Below are positions 19,328 to 28,373 of a stretch of 64,000 nucleotides of DNA, piece after piece. The notes under the pieces are model-generated. The model was not told where the DNA came from, ran no database searches, and worked only from the letters and a program-made list of their open reading frames with translations. A program made the translations under genes and the position numbers. This stretch comes from Rhizobiaceae bacterium (GTDB lineage: Bacteria > Pseudomonadota > Alphaproteobacteria > Rhizobiales > Rhizobiaceae), in NCBI GenBank assembly GCA_017644005.1, contig JAEPMJ010000005.1, positions 282,955 to 346,954 of the forward strand, given 5' to 3'. The first letter of the stretch is position 1; each line of letters opens with the position of its first letter.

Positions 19328-20596
19328 ATGGCTACCGAAATCCGCGTACCCGCACTGGGCGAATCCGTCACCGAAGCCACGATCGGCCAGTGGTTCAAGA
19401 AGGCCGGCGACGCCGTCGCCGCCGACGAGACACTGGTGGAGCTCGAAACCGACAAGGTGACGCTTGAAGTTCCCGCGCCTGCCGCGGGAACGCTTTCCGA
19501 AATCGCCGTGAAGGAAGGCGACACCGTCGAGGTTGGTGCGCTTCTCGGCATGATCGCTGAGGGCAAGGGAGCGCCTGCTGCGAAGGAAGACAAGAAGGAC
19601 GCCGTCGCGCAGGCATCCGACAATGGCGGCGCGGCCAGCGGCAAGGAGGCGGCGGACAAGAGCGCGTCCGTTGCCGGGCCGGCACAAGTCTCGGAAAAGA
19701 AGGGCGACATGCCCGCATCGCCCGCGGCTTCCAAGCTGATGGCTGAGAAGGGGCTGTCGGAGGGCCAGGTGGAAGGCAGCGGCAAGCGCGGCCAGGTGCT
19801 GAAGGAAGATGTGCTCTCCGCGATCTCCAAAGGCGCGGCGTCCTCCCCAGCGGAGACCCCTTCCGCGACACGCGCACCGGCGCCAGCCGACGACGAAGCG
19901 CGCGAGGAGCGGGTCAAGATGACCCGGTTGCGCCAGACCATCGCGCGGCGGCTAAAGGACGCGCAGAACACTGCCGCCATGCTGACCACCTTCAACGAGG
20001 TGGACATGAAGGCGGTCATGGATCTGCGTTCCAAATACAAGGAGCTGTTCGAGAAGAAGCATGGCGTGAAGCTGGGTTTCATGGGCTTCTTCACCAAGGC
20101 CGTCTGCCACGCGCTGAAGGAAATCCCGGCGGTGAATGCCGAGATCGATGGTACCGACATCATCTACAAGAACTTCTGCCATATCGGCGTAGCTGTAGGC
20201 ACCGACAAGGGCCTTGTGGTGCCGGTGGTGCGCGATGCGGATCAGATGACAATCGCCGAGGTTGAGAAGGAAATCGGCCGGCTCGGCGTGGCCGCGCGCG
20301 ACGGCAAGCTCTCCATGGCAGACATGCAGGGCGGCACTTTCACCATCTCCAATGGCGGCGTTTACGGCTCGCTCATGTCGACGCCGATCCTGAACGCACC
20401 TCAGTCGGGCATCCTGGGCATGCACAAGATCCAGGAGCGGCCGATGGTGGTCGGTGGCCAGGTGGTGGTGCGGCCGATGATGTATCTGGCGCTCAGCTAC
20501 GATCACCGTATCGTAGACGGCAAAGAGGCCGTGACGTTCCTTGTGCGTGTGAAAGAGAGCCTGGAAGATCCCGAGCGGCTGGTGCTGGACCTGTAG
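19328..20596 (+). CDS. sucB: 2-oxoglutarate dehydrogenase E2 component (dihydrolipoyl succinyltransferase)
   Basis: Core acyltransferase of the 2-oxoglutarate dehydrogenase complex, 422 residues. One N-terminal lipoyl domain (residues 1-78) has the lipoylated Lys in [13 protein letters not shown] (Lys about 43). A flexible Ala/Lys linker follows, then the peripheral subunit-binding domain ([13 protein letters not shown], about 133-170). The C-terminal catalytic domain holds the active His and Asp in [12 protein letters not shown] (about residues 394-405). It begins 35 bp after sucA with GAAAAGGCAACGG before the ATG. Confidence 0.97.
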   Translation: MATEIRVPALGESVTEATIGQWFKKAGDAVAADETLVELETDKVTLEVPAPAAGTLSEIAVKEGDTVEVGALLGMIAEGKGAPAAKEDKKDAVAQASDNGGAASGKEAADKSASVAGPAQVSEKKGDMPASPAASKLMAEKGLSEGQVEGSGKRGQVLKEDVLSAISKGAASSPAETPSATRAPAPADDEAREERVKMTRLRQTIARRLKDAQNTAAMLTTFNEVDMKAVMDLRSKYKELFEKKHGVKLGFMGFFTKAVCHALKEIPAVNAEIDGTDIIYKNFCHIGVAVGTDKGLVVPVVRDADQMTIAEVEKEIGRLGVAARDGKLSMADMQGGTFTISNGGVYGSLMSTPILNAPQSGILGMHKIQERPMVVGGQVVVRPMMYLALSYDHRIVDGKEAVTFLVRVKESLEDPERLVLDL

Positions 20597-20640
20597 GCAA
20601 GGTACGCTCGAAAAACGCCAGCTCTTCGACGAGGTGCAAG

Positions 20641-21024
20641 ATGCGTCAGCTTGTTCGTACACTATTGTGCGCCGCATTGATTGCGGGCGGCCACCTTGTG
20701 CCTCTTGCTGCGGGACCAGCCGTTGCGCAGGTACAGACAGCTGTCGAAATTGCCGACATCACGGGGGTCTACGACATTTTCGGGCGCAACGCCGACGGGT
20801 CGAGCTACCGTGGCGTTCTGTCTATCGAGCAAGCGAGCGGGCAAGCGGTGCTCAACTGGACGGTCGGAGCGCAAAGCTATCAGGGGCGCGGCGCATTTGC
20901 AGGCAACGTGTTGGTTGTGGACTGGGGAGCAAAACTCCCGGTTATCTATGTAGTTGGTTCAGACGGCACCCTGATGGGCACCTGGGATGGCGGGCTGGCG
21001 CTTGAACGCGCTGTGCGGCGTTAA
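20641..21024 (+). CDS. Small secreted protein of unknown function
   Basis: A 127-residue protein with a clear signal peptide (MRQLVRTLLCAALIAGG, cleavage likely after AVAQ near residue 30). The mature part is about 95 residues of alternating polar and hydrophobic sequence (ITGVYDIFGRNADGSSYRG, VLSIEQ, LNWTVG, LVVDWG, PVIYVVG, LMGTWDGG), which suggests an all-beta fold. The G-x-W/Y repeats are like those in lipocalin-type or fibronectin-binding-like secreted domains, but I do not recognise the family. It follows sucB by 44 bp and precedes a LysE gene by 4 bp. Confidence 0.7.
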   Translation: MRQLVRTLLCAALIAGGHLVPLAAGPAVAQVQTAVEIADITGVYDIFGRNADGSSYRGVLSIEQASGQAVLNWTVGAQSYQGRGAFAGNVLVVDWGAKLPVIYVVGSDGTLMGTWDGGLALERAVRR

Positions 21025-21028
21025 CAAC

Positions 21029-21643
21029 ATGAGCATCGAATTCCTGATCACCTCGCTGATCGTCGTTCTCATACCGGGCACCGGCGTGGTCTACACCGTC
21101 ATGACCGGTCTTTCAGCCGGTCGGCGGGCAAGTATCGCAGCCGCAATTGGCTGCACACTCGGCATCATTCCGGCTCTGCTGGCCTCGGTGGTCGGGCTCG
21201 CCGCGGTCCTGCACACGAGCGCCCTGCTGTTTCAGGTACTGAAATATGCCGGCGCCGCCTATCTGCTTTATCTCGCCTGGAAGACACTGCGCGAAACCGG
21301 CGTCGCAGATGCCGAACAGACGCAGCCGACGGAGCGGCGACTGCTGCCGACGGTACGCACCGCTTTCCTGATCAACATCCTCAATCCGAAGCTCTCGGTG
21401 TTCTTTCTGGCCTTCCTGCCTCAGTTCATCGACCCCGCGGCCGGGTCGGCCGTACCGCAGCTGCTGGTTCTCGGCAGCGTATTCATGGCCATGACCTTCG
21501 CGGTCTTCGTCGTTTATGGCAGCTTCGCTGCGATGATCGGCGCAAAGCTGATCAACAGCGAAGCATTCATGCGTTGGATGCGGCGCGGCGTTGCTGCCGC
21601 CTTTGCCGCGTTCGGCCTGCGGCTGGCGCTGAGCGACAGGTAG
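21029..21643 (+). CDS. LysE/RhtB-family amino-acid exporter
   Basis: A 204-residue inner-membrane protein with six predicted hydrophobic segments. The N-terminal signature IPGTGVVYTVMTGLSAGRRAS (about residues 14-34) is the LysE family motif, and FLINILNPKLSVFFLAFLPQF (about residues 112-132) is the second conserved block. These transporters export amino acids or related small molecules by proton exchange; the substrate is not predictable. The start at 21029 is 4 bp after the small secreted protein, so the two may be co-translated. Confidence 0.92.
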   Translation: MSIEFLITSLIVVLIPGTGVVYTVMTGLSAGRRASIAAAIGCTLGIIPALLASVVGLAAVLHTSALLFQVLKYAGAAYLLYLAWKTLRETGVADAEQTQPTERRLLPTVRTAFLINILNPKLSVFFLAFLPQFIDPAAGSAVPQLLVLGSVFMAMTFAVFVVYGSFAAMIGAKLINSEAFMRWMRRGVAAAFAAFGLRLALSDR

Positions 21644-21650
21644 CGGTTCC

Positions 21651-22166
21651 TTGAGGCACGGCGGAAACGGACGCGCGCCGAGGGTCTTCACCGGGCTCGT
21701 AGCGGGCGCGTTGGTGCTTGGCGCCACTCCAGCAATTGCCGCCTGTCCGGTCGAGCTTGCGACCTATGCCGGACAGGGCGGGACAATGGCCATCGAGTTT
21801 CGTCCCACAAGTGCCTCCGTTACCGTGACCAACAGTTTTCGCTTTCTGGCCGGCGAGCGGGCGCTCGACGGCATAGTGATGTGGACGGCGGGTGCCGCGC
21901 GTTCATGGGGTGTCGTCATGGACGGCAGCCCTGAAGGCGACCTCACGGGCGCCGAGATATCCGAGTGCACTCTTTGGGAAGGCGTCGTCTACGTCGTCGA
22001 TGCCGGTGGCAAGGTCGGGCTCTTGCCCGCCGAAGGACAGCCTGCGCCGCAGACGCTGATCCTCGCCGATCTCGGGCCCTGGCTCAGCCAGTCCGAGGCC
22101 TGGCGCGCAGCCGGTTCGCTCGCCGAACCATGGGATGTGTTCACGCTTTCAGGGTGTCAGGAATGA
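21651..22166 (+). CDS. Secreted hypothetical protein
   Basis: A 171-residue protein starting at a TTG at 21651. It has a signal peptide (GLVAGALVLGATPAIAACP, cleavage near residue 30). The mature chain is beta-rich with four cysteines or so (AACPVEL, SECTLW, SGCQE), which could form periplasmic disulfides. I do not recognise a family. It starts 7 bp after lysE and its stop overlaps the SDR start (ATGA), so it is part of the same accessory run between sucB and lpdA. A later start is possible because the TTG lacks a strong ribosome site. Confidence 0.65.
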   Translation: MRHGGNGRAPRVFTGLVAGALVLGATPAIAACPVELATYAGQGGTMAIEFRPTSASVTVTNSFRFLAGERALDGIVMWTAGAARSWGVVMDGSPEGDLTGAEISECTLWEGVVYVVDAGGKVGLLPAEGQPAPQTLILADLGPWLSQSEAWRAAGSLAEPWDVFTLSGCQE

Positions 22167-22915
22167 CCGCGGAACGCTCTCTGCTGGTAACAGGCGGCAG
22201 CCGCGGCATAGGCGCGGCGATATCGCGACTGGCGGCCCGACATGGTTGGCGCGTCGCGGTGAATTATGTGCGGGACGAGAGTGCGGCGCGTTCCGTCATG
22301 TCGGATATCGAACAGGCGGGCGGCGAGGCATTTGCCGTTCAGGGCGACGTGGGCAACGAGGCGGATGTGCTTGCCATGTTCGACGCGGTCGACAAGCGCT
22401 TCGGCCATCTCGACGGACTGGTGAACAATGCCGGCGTTGTCGATGTTGCGAGCCGCGTCGACGGGATGAGCGTTGAACGGATCGAGCGGATGATGCGTGT
22501 CAACGTCACCGGATCCATCCTGTGCGCCCGCGAGGCGGTGAAACGCATGTCGACGCGGCACGGCGGCAAAGGAGGGGCTATCGTCAACCTTTCCTCGGCT
22601 GCGGCCACGCTGGGGTCGCCAGGCATCTATGTCGATTATGCCGCCGCCAAAGGCGCGATCGATGTGTTCACTCTGGGTCTGGCGCGCGAAGTCGCTGCCG
22701 AGGGTATAAGGGTGAACGCGGTCAGGCCTGGTATCATCGATACCGAAATCCACGCTTCAGGCGGTGACCCCGACCGCGTGGCGAAGATGCGCGACATGCT
22801 GCCGATGAAGAGAGAAGGTACGGCGGACGAGGTGGCGCAGGCCGTCTGGTGGCTGTTGTCCGACGCGGCGTCCTATACAACGGGCGCAGTTGTCGATGTG
22901 ACGGGCGGGCGCTGA
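22163..22915 (+). CDS. Short-chain dehydrogenase/reductase (SDR)
   Basis: Classical SDR of 250 residues. The NAD(P) loop TGGSRGIGAAI (about residues 10-20) follows an early beta strand. NNAGVVD marks the third strand, NLSSAAA the catalytic Ser, and YAAAKGA the catalytic Tyr-x-x-x-Lys (about residues 158-162). The C-terminal VNAVRPGIIDTEIH and TGAVVDVTGGR are standard. A basic residue after the second strand (NYVRDES) hints at NADP. The substrate is unknown. It overlaps the preceding secreted-protein gene by 4 bp and is followed by lpdA after an 82-bp gap. Confidence 0.93.
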   Translation: MTAERSLLVTGGSRGIGAAISRLAARHGWRVAVNYVRDESAARSVMSDIEQAGGEAFAVQGDVGNEADVLAMFDAVDKRFGHLDGLVNNAGVVDVASRVDGMSVERIERMMRVNVTGSILCAREAVKRMSTRHGGKGGAIVNLSSAAATLGSPGIYVDYAAAKGAIDVFTLGLAREVAAEGIRVNAVRPGIIDTEIHASGGDPDRVAKMRDMLPMKREGTADEVAQAVWWLLSDAASYTTGAVVDVTGGR

Positions 22916-22997
22916 CGCGCCCTTTATTTCCATTGGCTGCTCGCGTATCTCACCGGGCGGTCATCAACCGAATTGAACAATTCGAAGTGAGGTTAGC

Positions 22998-24410
22998 ATG
23001 TCCACCACCTACGACATTGTCGTGATCGGCGCCGGCCCGGGCGGCTATGTCTGCGCCATCAAGGCGGCTCAACTCGGCCTGAAAACCGCCCTGGTGGAAA
23101 AGCGCCCGACGCTTGGCGGTACCTGCGTGAATGTGGGCTGCATTCCTTCCAAGGCGATGCTGCATGCCTCCGAGATGCTGGCCGAGGCGCAGCACTCATT
23201 CGAGGCGCTGGGTGTAGATGTCGGCAAGCCGAAGCTCAATCTGAAGCAGATGCTCGCGCACAAGACGACGACCGTGGAACAGAACACCAAGGGTCTCGAC
23301 TTCCTGATGAAGAAAAACAAGATCGACGTGCTGCGCGGCGCCGGCAAGATCGTCGCCGCAGGCAAGGTGTCGGTGGCCGGCGAGGACGGCAAGGAAACGC
23401 AGGTCGAGACCAAGAACATCGTGATCGCCACCGGATCGGACGTTGCCGGCATTCCGGGCGTCGATGTGAAATTCGACGAGAAGGTGATCGTGTCATCCAC
23501 CGGCGCGCTCGAATTCACCAAAGTGCCCAAGAAGCTCGTTGTTGTGGGCGGCGGCGTGATCGGGCTCGAACTCGGGTCCGTCTGGGCGCGGCTCGGCGCC
23601 GAAGTCACTGTGGTCGAGTTCCTCGACACCATTCTGGGCGGCATGGACGGCGACGTTGCCAAGCAGTTCCAGCGGATGCTGGCCAAGCAGGGAATGACCT
23701 TCAAGCTGGGGGCCAAGGTGACGGCGGTCGAAAAGGCAGGCTCGGGCGCGAAAGTGACCTTCGAGCCCGTGAAGGGCGGCGATGCCGAAACGATCGAGGC
23801 CGATGCGGTGCTGGTGGCGACGGGGCGCAAGCCGTTTACCGAAGGGCTTGGGCTCGAAGACGCCGGCGTGAAGCTGGACGATCGCGGCCGGGTTGCGACC
23901 GACGCGCATTACGCGACCAATGTCGAAGGCATTTACGCAATCGGCGACGTGATCGCCGGGCCGATGCTGGCGCACAAGGCCGAGGACGAGGGCGTTGCGG
24001 TGGCTGAAATTCTGGCCGGCCAGGCCGGCCACGTGAATTACGGCGTCATTCCAAGCGTGGTTTATACCAGCCCGGAGGTGGCTTCTGTCGGCAAGACCGA
24101 GGAAGAGCTGAAGAAAGACGGCGTTGCCTACAATGCCGGCAAGTTCCCGTTCTCGGCCAACGGCCGCGCCCGCTCCATGCAGCAGACGGACGGTTTCGTG
24201 AAGGTGCTTGCCGACAAGGAGACCGACCGGGTGCTCGGTGTGCACATTTTGGGTTTTGGTGCCGGCGAGATGATCCACGAGGCCGCGGTGCTGATGGAGT
24301 TCGGCGGCTCGGCCGAAGACCTGGCACGCACCTGCCATGCGCACCCGACGATGTCGGAAGCTGTGAAGGAAGCGGCGCTCGGCGCCTGGCAGAAGCCGAT
24401 CCATATGTGA
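22998..24410 (+). CDS. lpdA: Dihydrolipoyl dehydrogenase (E3)
   Basis: Flavoenzyme that reoxidises dihydrolipoamide of SucB and passes electrons to NAD. The 470-residue protein has the FAD loop [17 protein letters not shown], the redox disulfide [13 protein letters not shown] (cysteines about 44 and 49), the NAD loop [20 protein letters not shown]-binding [20 protein letters not shown] and the C-terminal catalytic His-Glu in [26 protein letters not shown] site precedes the ATG at 22998. It ends the TCA block and is followed by a strong terminator. Confidence 0.97.
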   Translation: MSTTYDIVVIGAGPGGYVCAIKAAQLGLKTALVEKRPTLGGTCVNVGCIPSKAMLHASEMLAEAQHSFEALGVDVGKPKLNLKQMLAHKTTTVEQNTKGLDFLMKKNKIDVLRGAGKIVAAGKVSVAGEDGKETQVETKNIVIATGSDVAGIPGVDVKFDEKVIVSSTGALEFTKVPKKLVVVGGGVIGLELGSVWARLGAEVTVVEFLDTILGGMDGDVAKQFQRMLAKQGMTFKLGAKVTAVEKAGSGAKVTFEPVKGGDAETIEADAVLVATGRKPFTEGLGLEDAGVKLDDRGRVATDAHYATNVEGIYAIGDVIAGPMLAHKAEDEGVAVAEILAGQAGHVNYGVIPSVVYTSPEVASVGKTEEELKKDGVAYNAGKFPFSANGRARSMQQTDGFVKVLADKETDRVLGVHILGFGAGEMIHEAAVLMEFGGSAEDLARTCHAHPTMSEAVKEAALGAWQKPIHM

Positions 24411-24431
24411 GAGGCCAGCTGCCGCCGCAAT

Positions 24432-24461
24432 AAAAAAGCCCCGCCGAAGCGGGGCTTTTTT
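24432..24461. terminator. Bidirectional rho-independent terminator between lpdA and rpmE
   Basis: AAAAAAGCCCCGC and GCGGGGCTTTTTT pair around a CGAA loop, with an A tract on one side and a T tract on the other. It lies between the convergent lpdA and rpmE genes and can stop transcription from both. Confidence 0.93.
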
Positions 24462-24481
24462 GGTTGTTCTTCCGGACCGGC

Positions 24482-24703
24482 TCAGATGCCGAGATTGGAG
24501 AATTTGCTCTTGAACTTCGAGACGCGGCCGCCGCGGTCGACCAGGTTCTGCTGGCCGCCGGTCCATGCCGGGTGCGAGTTGGGGTCGATGTCGAGGTTGA
24601 GGGTGTCGCCCTCCTTGCCCCAGGTCGACTTGGTCTCGTATTCGGAGCCGTCGGTCATCACGACCTTGATGGTGTGGTAGTCCGGATGAATTTCGCTTTT
24701 CAT
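24482..24703 (-). CDS. rpmE: 50S ribosomal protein L31
   Basis: A 73-residue L31 of the type found in Hyphomicrobiales: [19 protein letters not shown], then [19 protein letters not shown] and [14 protein letters not shown]. It lacks the CxxC zinc cysteines, so it is a zinc-free form. The longer open frame upstream is not used; the start at 24703 is the family start. It is divergent from the ABC exporter gene that begins 181 bp away, a conserved arrangement in this order. Confidence 0.96.
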   Translation of the reverse strand: MKSEIHPDYHTIKVVMTDGSEYETKSTWGKEGDTLNLDIDPNSHPAWTGGQQNLVDRGGRVSKFKSKFSNLGI

Positions 24704-24884
24704 GTCTTCTGTCCCGGCTGGGGCGGCAGCGCGGCAAGGAAGCCTGCGTCGATGTCGCCCGGTCTCAAAACTTGAAGCCGCGGCCAAGGATGGCTACGGC
24801 TTCCAGAACGGTCGGCGTGGCTCATACACGAGCTACGCCCCATGCACAAGACCAACGTGCCCGAGGGCCGCGGGAAGGACCAGT

Positions 24885-26681
24885 ATGGCAGAAATATTCG
24901 CCGAAGAACCAAAGCGGCGGTCGCTTGGACCCTTGCGGCGCATTTTTCCCTACCTCGCCAATTACAAAGGCATGGTGGCGGCGGCGATCGCCGCGCTGGT
25001 ACTGGCGGCGGCGATGACGCTGACCTTGCCGCTTGCAGTGCGGCGGATGATCGACCACGGCTTCGGCGGTGGCGATTCCGGCTTCATGTCGCAATATTTC
25101 GGCATGCTGGTGGTGATCGGCGTGGTGCTCGCACTTGCCTCGGCCGCGCGGTATTTTTTCGTCATTACGGTGGGCGAACGCGTTGTGTCCGACCTCAGGC
25201 GCGATGTCTTCGCACATGTGGCGGAGCTGTCGCCGGCGTTCTTCGACAGGTCGCACTCGGGCGAGATCGTGTCGCGGCTTGCCGCCGACGCGACGCAGAT
25301 CAAATCCGCGGTTGGTGCCACTGCTTCCGTTGCGCTGCGCAACTCCATCATGGGTGTCGGCGCGGTTATCATGATGGTGATCACCAGCCCCAAGCTTTCG
25401 AGCCTCGTTCTGTTGGCGATCCCGGCAATCGTGCTGCCGCTCATGGCCTTCGGGCGCTCGGTGAGACGGCGCTCGCGCATTGCGCAGGACACGCTCGCCG
25501 CCGCGACCGCCTATGCCAGCGAGCAGATAGGCGCCGTGCGCACCATGCAGGCCAATACCGGCGAGGCGATGGTGACGGGCCGTTTCGCAAGCGCGGTGGA
25601 ATCGGCGTTTCAGGCAGCGCGCGCATCGATATTCGCGCGCTCCTTTCTGACTTTCTTTGCCATCTCGGCGGTGTTTGCCTCGGTGATCGGTGTATTGTGG
25701 ATCGGCTCGCGCGACGTTCTGGCCGGCACGCTTTCGGCCGGCACGTTGGGCCAGTTCCTGCTGTATTCGGTGCTCGCGGCAAGCGCGCTGGGCTCGCTGT
25801 CGGAGGTATGGGGCGAACTCAACCAGGCGGCTGGGGCTGCCGAGCGGCTTTCGGAACTGCTTGAGGAGGAACCGGCCATCAAGGCGCCTGAGAATCCGGC
25901 CCAACTGCCTGAGCCGAAAGGTGCAGTTGCATTCAGGGATGTGCATTTCGCCTATCCGACGCGTCGGGATGCGGCGGCCCTTGAAGGGTTCGACATTGCC
26001 GTGAAGCCCGGGGAATCGGTGGCGATCGTCGGCCCGTCGGGCGCCGGCAAGAGCACGATCGTCTCGCTGCTGCTGAGGTTCTACGATCCAGACAGCGGCG
26101 CAATCGAAATCGACGGCGTGGACATCGCCAAGGCCGACCCGAAGGCCGTGCGCCGGCGCATCGCGCTGGTGCCGCAGGACGTGACGGTGTTCGCGGCGAG
26201 CGTGCGCGACAACATTGCCTTCGGCAAGCCGCATGCAAGCGCGGGCGAGATCGAGGCGGCGGCGCGCGACGCGCTGGCCGAGGAGTTCATCAACGCGCTG
26301 CCCAAGGGTTTCGATACCGAGCTTGGCGAGCGCGGGGTTACACTGTCGGGCGGACAGCGCCAGCGCATCGCGATTGCGCGCGCGATCCTGCGCGACGCGC
26401 CGATTCTGCTGCTCGACGAGGCGACATCCGCGCTCGACGCCGAGAGCGAGACGCTGGTGCAGACCGCGCTGGAGCGACTGATGAAGGGGCGCACCACAAT
26501 CGTGGTGGCGCACCGCCTTGCGACGGTTCTCAAGGCGGACCGGATTATCGTGATGGACAAGGGCCGAATCGTCGAGCAGGGCACGCATAAGAGCCTTGTC
26601 GCGAAAGGCGGGATTTATGCGCGGCTTGCCAAACTGCAGTTCGAAACCGGCGCCGGTGCGTTTCGAGGGGCTGCGGAGTGA
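24885..26681 (+). CDS. ABC exporter, fused permease and ATPase (MsbA/LmrA-like)
   Basis: A 598-residue half-transporter. The N-terminal type-1 exporter domain (about residues 20-320) has six transmembrane helices, with the conserved FFDRSHSGEIVSRLAADATQ stretch. The C-terminal ATPase has Walker A GPSGAGKST, Q-loop LVPQDVTVF, signature LSGGQRQR, Walker B ILLLDEATSALD and the switch His in VVAHRLAT. It is a homodimeric exporter by architecture; the substrate (lipid, drug or peptide) is unknown. The ATG at 24885 has an AAGGAC site upstream. It overlaps the next gene by one base. Confidence 0.94.
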   Translation: MAEIFAEEPKRRSLGPLRRIFPYLANYKGMVAAAIAALVLAAAMTLTLPLAVRRMIDHGFGGGDSGFMSQYFGMLVVIGVVLALASAARYFFVITVGERVVSDLRRDVFAHVAELSPAFFDRSHSGEIVSRLAADATQIKSAVGATASVALRNSIMGVGAVIMMVITSPKLSSLVLLAIPAIVLPLMAFGRSVRRRSRIAQDTLAAATAYASEQIGAVRTMQANTGEAMVTGRFASAVESAFQAARASIFARSFLTFFAISAVFASVIGVLWIGSRDVLAGTLSAGTLGQFLLYSVLAASALGSLSEVWGELNQAAGAAERLSELLEEEPAIKAPENPAQLPEPKGAVAFRDVHFAYPTRRDAAALEGFDIAVKPGESVAIVGPSGAGKSTIVSLLLRFYDPDSGAIEIDGVDIAKADPKAVRRRIALVPQDVTVFAASVRDNIAFGKPHASAGEIEAAARDALAEEFINALPKGFDTELGERGVTLSGGQRQRIAIARAILRDAPILLLDEATSALDAESETLVQTALERLMKGRTTIVVAHRLATVLKADRIIVMDKGRIVEQGTHKSLVAKGGIYARLAKLQFETGAGAFRGAAE

Positions 26682-27154
26682 TGCGTCCGTCCCTTGCGGA
26701 AGCCTTCCGCAGAATAGGCGGGGCCGCACCGGAGGGCGTTGACGACTGGTGGCTTATCGGCAGCGCAGCCATGGTGCTTGCAGGCTTCGACGATGTGGAA
26801 CCGGAGGACGTCGATATTCTAGCCTCGAGCGCGACCGTGCTCCGCTTTCTCGAGCGTTGGGGCATCGAACCGGGAGAGCAACGACCGGGTGAGAAGTTCA
26901 GGTCCTTCCCCTATCGACGAATTCGCCTGCCTGGCTGCACCGACATCGAAGTGATGGGCGACCTGGAAGTTCTGAGCGACGGCATTTGGCGGCACGTCTT
27001 GCCGCGTACCCGCCGCCGGGTTTTGTTCGACGGCGTGGCGTTGTTTGTTCCCGAAGCAGCCGAACAGGCGGAGATCATGCGTCTCTTCGGCCGGCCAAAG
27101 GACCTGTCGAGGGTGGAGGTTCTGGAGAGGCAGGACATATCCTCGAAAGCGTAG
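26681..27154 (+). CDS. Nucleotidyltransferase-fold protein of unknown function
   Basis: A 157-residue protein whose N-terminal half resembles a small nucleotidyltransferase: WWLIGSAAMVLAGFD gives the GS motif and EDVDILAS the two metal-site aspartates (about residues 42-46). A later IEVMGDLEVL could give the third acidic residue. This GS-x-DxD layout is seen in minimal NTases such as MNT antitoxins and AbiEii-like proteins, but no HEPN partner gene is next to it. It overlaps the ABC exporter stop (TGATG), so the two are co-translated. A GTG one codon upstream is an alternative start. Confidence 0.65.
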   Translation: MRPSLAEAFRRIGGAAPEGVDDWWLIGSAAMVLAGFDDVEPEDVDILASSATVLRFLERWGIEPGEQRPGEKFRSFPYRRIRLPGCTDIEVMGDLEVLSDGIWRHVLPRTRRRVLFDGVALFVPEAAEQAEIMRLFGRPKDLSRVEVLERQDISSKA

Positions 27155-27210
27155 ACTGCAGCATGCTGCATGGCCCAATATCCGCGGGCAGGGCCAGAGC
27201 CTATACAAAG

Positions 27211-28359
27211 CTATTCCAGCAGATTTCGTACAGCACGCATGAAGACACGTGCGCCGATCGGGATCAGATCGTCCGGGAAGTCGTAGTCGGGATTGTGGAG
27301 CTGCGGGTGGTTCTCGCCCGAACCCAGGAAAAACATCGCTGATTTTGTGCCATGGCCGAAGCGGCCGAAATCTTCCGATGCGCGCATCGGCAGCTCCGCC
27401 TCGTCGTGGGTGATGCCTTCGGCATCGAGAGCGGCACGGAGATGTGCAACCGCCTCGGCTTCGTTGAGGCTGGCGACGAAAATCTCGCGATAGTCGATTT
27501 CACAACCCAGACCGTTGGCAGATGCAGTGTCGCGGGCATGCTTTTCTGCGGCGGCAACGAGAGCGTCCATGCGCTCGTCAAGACGGGTGCGCAACGTCAC
27601 CCAGACTTCGGCGCGGCCGGGCGCGACGCCGAAGACGGCCTCGCCCATTTCGGCGTGCGTGACGGTGGCGAGGCGGAAATCGTCGCTGTCGAACCCGGCC
27701 TGGGAAAGGCCTGTCAGGGCGGGCATCAACTGCGACACCGCCAGCATCGGCGACGTGCCGGTTTCAGGCATCGAGGAATGCGCCGTCTTGCCGGTCAGGA
27801 GGATGCGCATACCGCGCGAGGCGCAATTGACGACACCCTCCTTCAGCCGGACATGGCCCAACGGCGTGCCCGGCAGATTGTGCAGCGAGAAGGCGAAATC
27901 GGGCGCGATACCGGCGTAACGCGGGTCTGCGGTGACGCCGGCCGCGCCGTTGCCGGTCTCTTCCGCCGGTTGGAACATGAGCACGACGCGGCCCGACCCG
28001 GGACGCTGGCGCCCGAGTTGGCGTCCGACAGCGGCAAGGATCGCCATATGGCCATCGTGCCCGCACATATGGCCTTTGCCGGGAACCGCAGAGCGATACG
28101 GCAGGTCTGAAATCTCGGTGATGGGCAGCGCGTCGAGTTCGGCGCGCAGAAGTACGGTCGGGCCCGGTTTGCCGCTGTCGTAGACCGCCGCCAGACCGGG
28201 ACCGCCAAAGCCGGTCAAAATCTCGTCCGGCCCGGTCGGAGCGAGAAAAGCTTCGACCGCTTTCGCGGTCTCATACTCCTCGTTTGAGATTTCGGGTAAC
28301 TGGTGCAGCCGGCGGCGGAAGGCGACCAGATCGGTCAGGTCCTTGTTGGTAAGAGACAT
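27211..28359 (-). CDS. M20-family amidohydrolase (hippurate hydrolase-like)
   Basis: Zinc-dependent amidohydrolase of 382 residues, M20D type. The catalytic core shows LHQLPEISNEE near the N-terminus, GKGHMCGHDGHMAIL (metal His and Asp, about residues 94-108), MFQPAEETGNGA with the catalytic Glu pair, and FSLHNLPGTPLG. The dimerisation domain (about 180-290) and the C-terminal ASEDFGRF motif complete the family pattern. Members hydrolyse N-acyl amino acids, hippurate or indole conjugates. It is 14 bp after the FAD dehydrogenase gene on the same strand. Confidence 0.93.
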   Translation of the reverse strand: MSLTNKDLTDLVAFRRRLHQLPEISNEEYETAKAVEAFLAPTGPDEILTGFGGPGLAAVYDSGKPGPTVLLRAELDALPITEISDLPYRSAVPGKGHMCGHDGHMAILAAVGRQLGRQRPGSGRVVLMFQPAEETGNGAAGVTADPRYAGIAPDFAFSLHNLPGTPLGHVRLKEGVVNCASRGMRILLTGKTAHSSMPETGTSPMLAVSQLMPALTGLSQAGFDSDDFRLATVTHAEMGEAVFGVAPGRAEVWVTLRTRLDERMDALVAAAEKHARDTASANGLGCEIDYREIFVASLNEAEAVAHLRAALDAEGITHDEAELPMRASEDFGRFGHGTKSAMFFLGSGENHPQLHNPDYDFPDDLIPIGARVFMRAVRNLLE

Positions 28360-28373
28360 CTGAGTTCCGTGCT

